Origin: Candidatus Sigynarchaeota archaeon
GTDB taxonomy: Archaea > Asgardarchaeota > Lokiarchaeia > Sigynarchaeales > Sigynarchaeaceae
Reading direction: 5' to 3'
Length of the DNA: 14,840 nucleotides
Assembly (NCBI GenBank): GCA_030587525.1
Contig: JAUQYW010000591.1
Location: 1 to 14,840, forward strand
Shown here: positions 7,288 to 13,357 of the stretch, piece by piece
Layout of the letters: every line of letters starts with the position of its first letter
How positions within the stretch are numbered: position 1 is the stretch's first letter
Position numbers and translations under genes: made by a program
Notes under the pieces: generated by a model
Told to the model about the DNA's origin: nothing
What the model saw: the letters and a program-made list of their open reading frames with translations, nothing else
Database searches by the model: none

Positions 7288-7614
7288 ATGATTGACACCA
7301 GCACGAGCGACACGCCGATATTCGTGCCGAAGGATTTCAAGACATTATTCACCAAGCCGTGTGCATTTGACGAACGTATGAGCAATGAATGGCACCAAGA
7401 ATGGTTTACCGGAACCGGCATTTCACCCGCCGAGCACCCGCTCGCAAGGCAAATCGCGTTCTCGGCGTGTGGAAACTGCGGTAGCAATGATGTGCTCGTG
7501 ATCGCTGCGCAATGGTGCGTGTCGTATCATTCGGGAGACGCGTATTGGGATTACGAGATTGAATGCCGCTTGTGTGGCAAGTACACGAAGGCGTCGTTCT
7601 GCGAGAACGATTGA
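7288..7614 (+). CDS. Hypothetical protein with two CxxC motifs (zinc-ribbon-like)
   Basis: A 108-residue product. An in-frame TAG at 7279-7281 fixes the ATG at 7288 as the first possible ATG start. The C-terminal half has C61-x2-C64 (ACGNCGSND) and C93-x2-C96 (ECRLCGKYT) separated by about 28 residues that look like beta strands. This is the arrangement of a treble-clef or zinc-ribbon fold. The N-terminal half contains several Trp and His residues (EWHQEW) and a single C25. There is no membrane segment. I do not recognise the family; the zinc site could serve nucleic-acid or protein binding. The next gene starts 13 bases downstream, so the two are probably translated from one mRNA. Confidence 0.72.
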   Translation: MIDTSTSDTPIFVPKDFKTLFTKPCAFDERMSNEWHQEWFTGTGISPAEHPLARQIAFSACGNCGSNDVLVIAAQWCVSYHSGDAYWDYEIECRLCGKYTKASFCEND

Positions 7615-7627
7615 TCGGGGGAACATC

Positions 7628-8023
7628 ATGGAATATAAAGATGATTTGTGGCAAGAACTTCCAGAAAAAGTCTCACCGGAAAAATTGCCCGAAGGTGGCG
7701 GGAAAACAAGGTTGAGGCAATGCTTTATCCCGCCATGCAAGCACGCATCGCCAAACAAACTCCATATTCTTGAAAAAACCATTAAACACGAAGACCTCGC
7801 CAATATTCCTGTATTGATTGAACGATCGATATACCAGATCTATTGTAATGCTTGCGATCACCATTTTTTTTTGATCTTGGAGCGCCAGTTCGACAAAGAA
7901 ATGCTTGCGGAACGCAATAATAGCACGGAATATCTGAGAGGAATGAATCCAGTACGTGTGTATGCAGCTGATGAGAAAAATAACATTCTCGAGGAAATCG
8001 GGTGGTTTCGCGATTTCGATTAG
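7628..8023 (+). CDS. Hypothetical protein with paired cysteines
   Basis: The product is 131 residues from the ATG at 7628. The frame is open further upstream, but that part overlaps the previous gene and reads as arginine-rich shadow sequence, and a G-rich stretch (GGGGGAAC) just before 7628 can act as ribosome-binding site. Cysteines occur as C32-x4-C37 and C73-x2-C76 (YCNACDHHFF), again suggesting one zinc site. The C-terminal part (VRVYAADEKNNILEEIGWF) looks like a beta hairpin plus strand. The family is not recognised. It lies 13 bases after the CxxC protein, so I infer a functional pair. It converges on the TPR gene, with the hairpin at 8111-8145 between them. Confidence 0.72.
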   Translation: MEYKDDLWQELPEKVSPEKLPEGGGKTRLRQCFIPPCKHASPNKLHILEKTIKHEDLANIPVLIERSIYQIYCNACDHHFFLILERQFDKEMLAERNNSTEYLRGMNPVRVYAADEKNNILEEIGWFRDFD

Positions 8024-8110
8024 GAGTTTGGATGATGATATGTTCGGGGAAAACTCGTTATCATAATTCTTGATACCAGGTGGTAAGACGAGGCGCACCG
8101 TACAGATTAC

Positions 8111-8145
8111 ATCGACGACGATTGAATTCGAAATTCAACGTCGAT
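8111..8145. repeat. Strong inverted repeat between convergent genes
   Basis: The arms are ATCGACG (8111-8117) with CGTCGAT (8139-8145), and TTGAATT (8122-8128) with AATTCAA (8132-8138). The loop is three bases and the left arm has a 4-base bulge (ACGA, 8118-8121). The 14-bp stem begins directly after the TPR stop codon (8146-8148) on the minus strand. No T-tract follows, so it is not a classic terminator. It may stabilise the 3' end or separate the convergent transcripts. Confidence 0.6.
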
Positions 8146-9249
8146 TTATTGGCGTTCCCAGCACACGAAAACGTTGTCATCCGTGCTTTGCATTGCCTTT
8201 ATGACTTCCTCGTTCTTGAATTCGTGGAGATGTTGCACTTGGGACAGGAAATTCTCGTCCGGTCCCTCCGAGGGAACGATCACGATGTCGGAAGTGCTTT
8301 CAAGCAACCAGAAGATGTCGGGGTGCATTGGTCCCTGAGACGTCGAAATGACCGAGATTTTCTTTACATCTCTTAAGAAATCGCCGGGCTTTACAAAATA
8401 GTCCATAAATGCTTTATGATCTTTAAATTGGGTATATATAAATCCGATTGCATGCCAAGCTTCGAAATTCAGCGGATCTAACTTGATAACAGCTTTGAGG
8501 CACGCGATAGCTTTTTGAAGCTGACCCAGCTTGAGGAAAGCCTTCCCCGCTCGCACCCACGCTCCTTTATTTTGCGTAGTCAGTGCAACTTTTTTGATAT
8601 ATGTCTCTAGCGACGCTCGTAAGACTATCCATGCCTGGTTATTCTGAGGGTATTTATCGACTGCTTTCTCGAAAATCTCAACGGATTTCGTGTAGTCATC
8701 CAATTCATAATAAGCACACCCCAGGTTGACCAAAGCGCTCTCATTTTCAGGGTCCAAGTCCACCGCCTTTTGATGGCATTCGATCGCCTTCTGATAATGC
8801 CCGAGCTTGGAGTGGGCGAACCCCAAATTATTCCAGGCATAGCTGAAATCCGGCTTGATTGCCACGGCTTTCTCGAAACACTTTATCGATTCCTCGAGGT
8901 CCCCATCATCATAAAAATCGTCGTCGTCAAAGAGCGGGTTGTCACGATTCAGGTATTGGTTTCCCAGGTTATACCATGCTTCCTCGTCGTTTGGGTCGCG
9001 CTCGATTGCGTTTCGATAACTCTCTATCGCGTCTTGGTTCATGCCAAGCTCGCTTAAACAGAATCCTATTTGGAACCATACTTTCGCGTAATTTGGGTCC
9101 ATCGCTATTGCTTTTTGGAAGCAATCTAACGCATTGGCGTACTTTTTTGATTTGAGGAATTCGATGCCATCGTCAAACCACATCGTGGCAGTGCGTGGGG
9201 GATCAGAACTATTTTTCTCGTCACCTCTTGGAATTTCGTTCATAAGCAT
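8146..9249 (-). CDS. Tetratricopeptide-repeat (TPR) protein
   Basis: About 367 residues from the ATG at 9249 (a TTG at 9252 and an ATG at 9243 are alternatives). The N-terminal ~20 residues are polar. From ~24 to ~280 run TPR units with the pattern W-x2-LG-x2-Y and A-x3-F-x-KA-x4-P (e.g. AWNNLGFAHSKLGHYQKAIE), roughly seven in number. The third is lengthened by an acidic loop (PLFDDDDFYDDGDLEE). The ~85 C-terminal residues are not TPR and contain predicted strands (KISVISTS, DIVIVPSE). There is no signal peptide or membrane helix, so it is a cytosolic scaffold. Partners are unknown. The TATA-like element at 9271-9280 would give a leaderless transcript at this ATG. Confidence 0.9.
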   Translation of the reverse strand: MLMNEIPRGDEKNSSDPPRTATMWFDDGIEFLKSKKYANALDCFQKAIAMDPNYAKVWFQIGFCLSELGMNQDAIESYRNAIERDPNDEEAWYNLGNQYLNRDNPLFDDDDFYDDGDLEESIKCFEKAVAIKPDFSYAWNNLGFAHSKLGHYQKAIECHQKAVDLDPENESALVNLGCAYYELDDYTKSVEIFEKAVDKYPQNNQAWIVLRASLETYIKKVALTTQNKGAWVRAGKAFLKLGQLQKAIACLKAVIKLDPLNFEAWHAIGFIYTQFKDHKAFMDYFVKPGDFLRDVKKISVISTSQGPMHPDIFWLLESTSDIVIVPSEGPDENFLSQVQHLHEFKNEEVIKAMQSTDDNVFVCWERQ

Positions 9250-9270
9250 CAAAAGACCGGATTGGTGAAC

Positions 9271-9280
9271 TCAATTTAAT
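9271..9280 (-). promoter_or_regulatory. TATA-like element of the TPR gene
   Basis: The minus strand reads ATTAAATTGA, centred about 25 bases before the ATG at 9249. That is the spacing expected for a leaderless archaeal transcript; no Shine-Dalgarno is seen. Confidence 0.4.
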
Positions 9281-9320
9281 TCGAGCTTGGATCACGGGTA
9301 TTCAACCTTAGCACGATAAA

Positions 9321-9665
9321 TCAAACGCGGTCTTTGCTCTCGCCGGCAAACGAGTGTGACACGATGGCCAATATGCCCGCTGCGAGGCGCAGGATGGACG
9401 TGATGAGTAGGCCCTCCCCAATAATAACTTCTGGGATTGTCCTCAGCGCGTAAAGGATTGCATACACGACTTGAAACAGCCCGGAAAACAACCAGAGAAC
9501 GGGAATCGATTCAGAATCGGGTATAAGACCCCGTAAAATGGCGAATATTGCGAATACAGCAATTAAAATAACTTGTACAACGTCAAATTGGATTGCAACC
9601 GAAATGGCCTCCGCGGCGATCGTGGTAATGGCAAGCCATTGCCACGCGGGCATCTTCATGTTCAT
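9321..9665 (-). CDS. Small multi-pass membrane protein
   Basis: 114 residues from the ATG at 9665. The product is almost wholly hydrophobic with about four predicted helices (WLAITTIAAEAISVAI; VILIAVFAIFAILRGL; VLWLFSGLFQVVYAILYAL; LLITSILRLAAGILAIVSH). It has a short basic/acidic tail GESKDRV, so it sits in the cytoplasmic membrane. The open frame runs farther upstream to 9917, but that part overlaps the GTPase gene, is Arg/His-rich and not protein-like. A TATA-like element at 9720-9728 supports a start at 9665 or at the GTG 9701. I do not recognise the family. It lies between the GTPase and TPR genes on the same strand. Confidence 0.65.
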   Translation of the reverse strand: MNMKMPAWQWLAITTIAAEAISVAIQFDVVQVILIAVFAIFAILRGLIPDSESIPVLWLFSGLFQVVYAILYALRTIPEVIIGEGLLITSILRLAAGILAIVSHSFAGESKDRV

Positions 9666-9719
9666 GATAGCGTGCACTCGTGTTTCGATATTCGTGATCA
9701 CCAGAGGGATTCGTACAAG

Positions 9720-9728
9720 AATATTTAA
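9720..9728 (-). promoter_or_regulatory. TATA-like element of the small membrane protein gene
   Basis: The minus strand reads TTAAATATT. Transcription about 25 bases downstream begins near 9700, next to the GTG at 9701 (GGTGATCACG context) and 35 bases before the ATG at 9665. It rules out the longer frame starting at 9917. Confidence 0.4.
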
Positions 9729-9776
9729 CCTTGCTGAACGCCGGGATGCTCGATGATCCTCGCGTGGACAGTGACC

Positions 9777-9789
9777 AAAAAAATAAAAA
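9777..9789 (-). terminator. T-rich tract after the GTPase gene
   Basis: The minus strand reads TTTTTATTTTTTT beginning about 25 bases past the GTPase stop, a typical archaeal U-tract terminator. It separates the GTPase transcript from the membrane protein gene downstream. Confidence 0.5.
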
Positions 9790-9813
9790 GATTCGCCATA
9801 TTCATGAAGGTGT

Positions 9814-10422
9814 TCACGTGGTTGGAAATACTTGCATTGCCGGTGTAATTGCACGCTGGGTACTGGATTGCTTTTGCAGCAAAAGTTCGACGAGTCGATC
9901 GAATGCTTCCGAGACATTCACGTCTGTTTTCGATGAAGTTTTAATGAAGAATGACAAGCCGAGTAGATCTGCCATGGATTCCCCAGCCTTGATTGTGGCT
10001 GCTTCTTGTTCTGGTGCCACAAGATCCAGCTTTGTCCCGATCAAGATAATGGGCATCGATGGCGAGCCTTTCGTCCTTAATAGATTTACCCATTCATGCA
10101 CCTCGCTGATGGATTCTGGTCGAGACAAGTCGAAGAAGAGCATCCCAGCGACTGCTCCTAGGAGGTAAGTATCTTGCATGCACCGGAAACGTGGCTGCCC
10201 TGAAAGATCCCAAGCGAAAATCTTGATCTTCGCTTGATCCTTTATTATATCCCGGGTGTGAAAGGCCACTCCCACGGTCATACTCGTGTTTGAAAGGAAC
10301 AGACCATTGGTATAGCGAAGAAAAAATGTTGTTTTTCCAACTCCACCAGCACCACCTGCAACTATTTTGAAAATATGGCTGCTTCGATTTGAATTGTCCA
10401 TGCCGTGAACATCTCGAAACAT
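9814..10422 (-). CDS. Rab/Ras-like small GTPase
   Basis: A 202-residue single-domain G protein with all five G boxes. G1/P-loop is GAGGVGKTT (G24-T32), the switch I threonine is T49 (SMTVGVAF), and G3 is WDLSGQ (D71, G74, Q75; the catalytic Gln is kept). G4 is GTKLD (129-132, with T in place of the usual N of NKxD), and G5 is TSSK (161-164). The WDxxGQ and the FFLRYTNG/F helix place it near the Rab/Ras/Rag-like GTPases expanded in Asgard archaea. It should cycle between GTP and GDP in the cytosol. The C-terminus (TPAMQVFPTT) has no cysteine, so it is not prenylated like eukaryotic Rabs. The start at 10422 follows a TATA box closely; the ATG at 10401 is an alternative. Confidence 0.93.
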   Translation of the reverse strand: MFRDVHGMDNSNRSSHIFKIVAGGAGGVGKTTFFLRYTNGLFLSNTSMTVGVAFHTRDIIKDQAKIKIFAWDLSGQPRFRCMQDTYLLGAVAGMLFFDLSRPESISEVHEWVNLLRTKGSPSMPIILIGTKLDLVAPEQEAATIKAGESMADLLGLSFFIKTSSKTDVNVSEAFDRLVELLLQKQSSTQRAITPAMQVFPTT

Positions 10423-10450
10423 ATTTGGTTATTCGAATATGCAGATATGT

Positions 10451-10460
10451 CAATATATAA
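10451..10460 (-). promoter_or_regulatory. TATA box of the small GTPase gene
   Basis: The minus strand reads TTATATATTG, centred about 33 bases before the ATG at 10422. This implies transcription starting within about ten bases of the start codon, or a ~30-base leader if the ATG at 10401 is used. Confidence 0.5.
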
Positions 10461-10496
10461 TAATTCTGATAGCAAAACAAAATAGACTCAGCTTAG

Positions 10497-10704
10497 TCAG
10501 AAAGGTTTGGGCAACCCTTTATATTCGTTCGCCATCACTCGAACTGGACGAAAAAGCCCCGGGATCCTGCATTTTCGGGGTTGGAAAAATTGCTTTATGC
10601 AATTGCTCATCCGCAATGATCCAATCGATGGTGTCATCCGGACCTGCAAAAAAGCCATCGAGTGATATTCTGTGCACCCAGAGTAATACTGGTGAATTAA
10701 ACAC
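10497..10704 (-). pseudogene. Remnant of a RibD/dihydrofolate-reductase-like gene
   Basis: From a GTG at 10704 the minus strand encodes 61 residues whose first ~38 read as the N-terminus of the RibD C-terminal/DHFR-like fold: VLLWVHRISLDGFFAG, then PDDTIDWIIADEQLHKA. SLDGxxAGPxxxIDW is the diagnostic start of that family (NAD(P)H-dependent reductases of pterin- or pyrimidine-like compounds). After LHKA the similarity ends (serine-rich tail, stop at 10519). In the neighbouring frame (stop at 10497) VRVMANEYKGLPKPF resembles the later RxMNExPKxVFS strand. The normal protein is ~170-190 residues, so most is missing. I take it as a truncated, frameshifted remnant. The remainder of the 10423-10784 interval holds the GTPase promoter and the EamA promoter. 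Confidence 0.55.
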
Positions 10705-10764
10705 TTCAATGAATTTATTTATCGTTCAATCGAAGGTAAAATATGGGTAAAGAGACACGAATGA

Positions 10765-10774
10765 AGATATAAAG
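10765..10774 (+). promoter_or_regulatory. TATA-like element of the EamA transporter gene
   Basis: AGATATAAAG lies just upstream of the transporter start. With a usual 22-27 base spacing, transcription would begin near 10793. That favours the ATG at 10806 over those at 10779/10785, unless a more upstream element (TTTATTTATC near 10715) is used. Confidence 0.35.
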
Positions 10775-10784
10775 AAAAGTGAGG

Positions 10785-11777
10785 ATGAGTTCGTTAAAAT
10801 GGATCATGAGGGACTTTTGGCGTTCGGTCATCTACCTTGTATTGGCGGGGTTTTTTTGGGCCTTCCCGCCAGCCTTGGGCAAGATTGCGGTTGCCGAAGT
10901 ATCACCACCATTCATCACGACGTTCCGCTTGCTCGTCGCGACGTTGATTTTCCTGCCATTCCTTTTTAAAAAGGGGAACGTGGAACGCTTGAAAAAATTG
11001 GACAAGAAAACTGTCGCGTGGCTCGTCCTTTCCGGCGGCGTGTTTTTCGGGCCACATTACGTGTTCTATTTTTTCTCGCTGCAGACCACGCCTGCCGTGC
11101 ACGTGTCAATCTTGCTCCAGACAGGTTATGTCTTTTCCGCGATCTTGTGCATCAAGTTCTTGAAGGAGGCGTGGGACCGGTACACGATACTCGGTTTCGC
11201 GCTGTCGATCGCTGGTGTCGTCACCATCATGCTCGCGTACCCGGAGCAGGGAGGCACGACCACGTACACGGTCGAAGGGATCTTGCTCGGCGACGTGCTG
11301 ATCCTCGTTTCAATGCTCCTCTGGGCTATGTATAGCGTGATCAACAAGAAAAATCTCGAAAAGGTGGGCGAGGTGCCGTCCATCGTGTTCAACTTCTTGT
11401 TTGGTGCGCTCACGGTCTTGCCACTCGGGTTGGACGGCTTCGCGAAGCTGCCGACGCTCGACCCCGTCGTCATCCTGGTGCTTTGCTTGATCGCCTTGTT
11501 TGGATCCGCCCTCGGTTACTTGTTCTACAACCTAGGCCTGAAGAAAGTGGATGGAGCAAGAGCAAACCTCATCTTGCTCACGAATCCCGTGTTTAGCGTG
11601 GTCATTTCCGTCGTCCTGGTCGCGGGTGAACCGATCACGCTGCTCTTCATCGTGGGGTCGATCCTCGTCATATCCAGTTTGTATTTCGTTAATAAGGAAA
11701 AGAAAAAGGAACCCGCAAAGAGTATCCAAGACGAAGCACTCAACGCCCCATCTGCAAAGCCTGAAAATACCGCTTAA
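10785..11777 (+). CDS. EamA/DMT-family transporter
   Basis: About 330 residues with roughly ten hydrophobic helices arranged as two EamA halves (about 15-150 and 165-310). Each half has the usual features: AGFFWAFPPALGKIAV with SPPFITTFRLLVA in the first, and LLWAMYSVINKKNL with ALFGSALGYLFYNLGLKKVD and a NPVFSVVISVVLVAGEP pair in the second. The ~20-residue tail is charged and cytosolic. The family exports metabolites such as amino acids or imports small solutes in the drug/metabolite transporter superfamily; the substrate cannot be read from sequence. Start choice is open: GTG 10779, ATG 10785 or ATG 10806. The last 38 bases overlap the convergent gene at 11740-12609. Confidence 0.9.
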   Translation: MSSLKWIMRDFWRSVIYLVLAGFFWAFPPALGKIAVAEVSPPFITTFRLLVATLIFLPFLFKKGNVERLKKLDKKTVAWLVLSGGVFFGPHYVFYFFSLQTTPAVHVSILLQTGYVFSAILCIKFLKEAWDRYTILGFALSIAGVVTIMLAYPEQGGTTTYTVEGILLGDVLILVSMLLWAMYSVINKKNLEKVGEVPSIVFNFLFGALTVLPLGLDGFAKLPTLDPVVILVLCLIALFGSALGYLFYNLGLKKVDGARANLILLTNPVFSVVISVVLVAGEPITLLFIVGSILVISSLYFVNKEKKKEPAKSIQDEALNAPSAKPENTA

Positions 11778-12609
11778 TTTCGCTTATGCAAAAATGTGCA
11801 TTCGTGAATCCTTGTGTAGCGGCATAAGACACGACATGGGCAAGAACTTCCTTTTTTGCGTAAGTATCCGGGATCGGCGTGTTGAGTTCCCTAACATTGA
11901 ACAGGGTTCGCCACGTCTCTATCGCCCATTCCACGATCGGGATGAATTGCGCTTGGATCGCGCGGTCTTGTTCAGCGGGCAATTCGAGCTTCTTCGCGTG
12001 CTTGTACAAGGACGGGTCGTTCGGATCGATATCCACGAGGCCAAGCTCCTTAAATCGCTGCATGACCCCGTGGATGACATAGGGCGTGAGTTCAACGCCA
12101 TCCTTCGTGATCATAGCTGCGATTTCATCCAATCGCATTGCTTTCTTCACACGGATCGTCGTGCTGATCTTCCCATAGATGAATAAATCCGGAGTCAAGA
12201 TTTCCTTCTCGATAGCAAAGAAAGCCATGAGCGAGTTGACGAACTTTTCGGATAACTTGAGCTTGAACTTCTCTATGTCAACATCAGCACTAAAGAGTGG
12301 AATCTGGCTCGGCAACTGCAGCGGGACGGATTGGAACAACGCGATGGCAACTGTTTTGATGGCCCAATACGTGTCGACCATGATGTTCTCGCAATTATCC
12401 AGCACGTAAATCCGTATCGGAATGGAATCGATGAACTCGTTCTTGTTGAATGTGTATTGCCGTATCTGGTGAAAATCGACATTGAATGGCTGCATGTGCC
12501 TTTTCCAGAGGTCGTTGATCCGGCCATTCTGGATCATTGCATTGGTTACAGTTTTCTGGCATACTTCCAGCAAGATCCGCAAGAAATTATCGCTAGCGAG
12601 CTCCGTCAT
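11740..12609 (-). CDS. Hypothetical protein, possible central winged helix
   Basis: A 289-residue soluble, mostly helical protein. Residues ~148-195 (from TTIRVKKAMRLDEIAAMI to RFKELGLVDID) have the helix-turn-helix-wing look of a winged-helix domain, with a recognition-like helix YVIHGVMQRFKELGLV. The N-terminal ~130 residues and the C-terminal ~85 residues (PIVEWAIETWRTLFNVREL) have no motif I recognise. No catalytic motif, signal or membrane helix is visible. An ATG at 12609 with GGTTGAATTG upstream is the likely start. The 3' end overlaps the end of the EamA gene by 38 bases in convergent orientation. It could be a regulator, but that is inference from a weak fold resemblance. Confidence 0.65.
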   Translation of the reverse strand: MTELASDNFLRILLEVCQKTVTNAMIQNGRINDLWKRHMQPFNVDFHQIRQYTFNKNEFIDSIPIRIYVLDNCENIMVDTYWAIKTVAIALFQSVPLQLPSQIPLFSADVDIEKFKLKLSEKFVNSLMAFFAIEKEILTPDLFIYGKISTTIRVKKAMRLDEIAAMITKDGVELTPYVIHGVMQRFKELGLVDIDPNDPSLYKHAKKLELPAEQDRAIQAQFIPIVEWAIETWRTLFNVRELNTPIPDTYAKKEVLAHVVSYAATQGFTNAHFCISEIKRYFQALQMGR

Positions 12610-12930
12610 TCAATTCAACCGTGGATAAGCCTTTCTCTTTCATGATTTAACAAGATTTGAAACGATTCTTGGATTCCATTTGTGCCAGTTTTTAACTTGC
12701 TTAATTGTGATGAAAGAGAATCGAACAAGAGTTCTGATCGTGGATTTGATCTTTTTTCTTCGTTAATGTTGGGTTATGCCAATGATCTTGAAATATTTGA
12801 TCAGACCGCCGTTTTGTTTCGATCGCAACGCGACACCTTTTTAAGGGCCGAATGTGCAAAATTCAACGATTCAGTCATAGATTGGAAATATCTAAGAGCA
12901 AATCAATACATATTAAGGAAATGATGTCCC
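12610..12930. other. Intergenic region between divergent genes
   Basis: About 320 bases upstream of both the hypothetical gene (-) and the response regulator (+). It holds TATA-like stretches on the plus strand (CTTTTTAAGG near 12836-12845 and TACATATTAAGG near 12906-12917) that could drive the response regulator. An 80-codon frame from a GTG at 12682 to TGA at 12924 has no recognisable domain and A/T-rich third positions unlike the neighbours. I do not call it a gene. Confidence 0.5.
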
Positions 12931-13350
12931 TTGGCTTCCAGCGAATCTCGACATAAGGCCACACTCAATGTGACCGCTAAAGCACATTCAAATAGGAAGG
13001 TGCTCGTCGTCGATGATGAACAGGATATCCGGCTCATCCTCCGGATGGTTCTTGAAAAATATAACTATCAAGTGCTGGAAGCGGGGAACGGCAAAATGGC
13101 GTTGGAATTACTTGAAAGAGATATTGGCAAGGAAATCTTTTGCGTCATCACGGATTATTTGATGCCACAGATGAATGGGCTCCAGTTGTGCAAGCAGCTC
13201 CGGGAGAAGATAAAGTATTCTGGCGGGATCTTCTTGATCACGGCCTACCTGGACAAGGAACAGTTTGACAAGGCTTCTTGCTTCGATGAAAAATTCATGA
13301 AACCACTCGATTTTGAAGACCTCGTGAAAAAATTAAAGGCACGAACGTAA
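12931..13350 (+). CDS. Single-domain response regulator (CheY-like receiver)
   Basis: 139 residues from a TTG at 12931. AAGGAAATGATG lies just upstream as possible ribosome-binding site; GTG at 12970 is an alternative start, and residues 1-20 are not part of the fold. The receiver domain covers ~23-137 with the acidic pocket D28-D29 (VLVVDDEQD), phospho-acceptor D75 (VITDYLMPQMNG), switch T104 (FLITAY) and K124 (FMKPLD). All essential residues are present, so it should be phosphorylated by a histidine kinase. No output domain follows, so it acts through protein-protein contact or a phosphorelay. No kinase lies in the window. It ends 8 bases before the convergent methyltransferase stop. Confidence 0.92.
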   Translation: MASSESRHKATLNVTAKAHSNRKVLVVDDEQDIRLILRMVLEKYNYQVLEAGNGKMALELLERDIGKEIFCVITDYLMPQMNGLQLCKQLREKIKYSGGIFLITAYLDKEQFDKASCFDEKFMKPLDFEDLVKKLKART

Positions 13351-13357
13351 ATCTAAT

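Noticed and set aside
7559..7627. Upstream extension of the gene at 7628
   Set aside because: It overlaps the preceding CxxC gene in another frame and reads STRRRRSART, typical of shadow sequence.
8030..8062. C-box-like ATGATGA as a possible C/D-box small RNA
   Set aside because: No matching D box (CTGA) or D'/C' pair at the right distance.
9666..9917. Upstream extension of the small membrane protein frame
   Set aside because: The sequence is Arg/His/Cys-rich and not protein-like, overlaps the GTPase gene, and a TATA-like element lies inside it at 9720-9728.
12682..12924. 80-codon plus-strand frame from a GTG before the response regulator
   Set aside because: No recognisable domain, no good ribosome-binding site, and third-position composition unlike the neighbouring genes; more likely intergenic.
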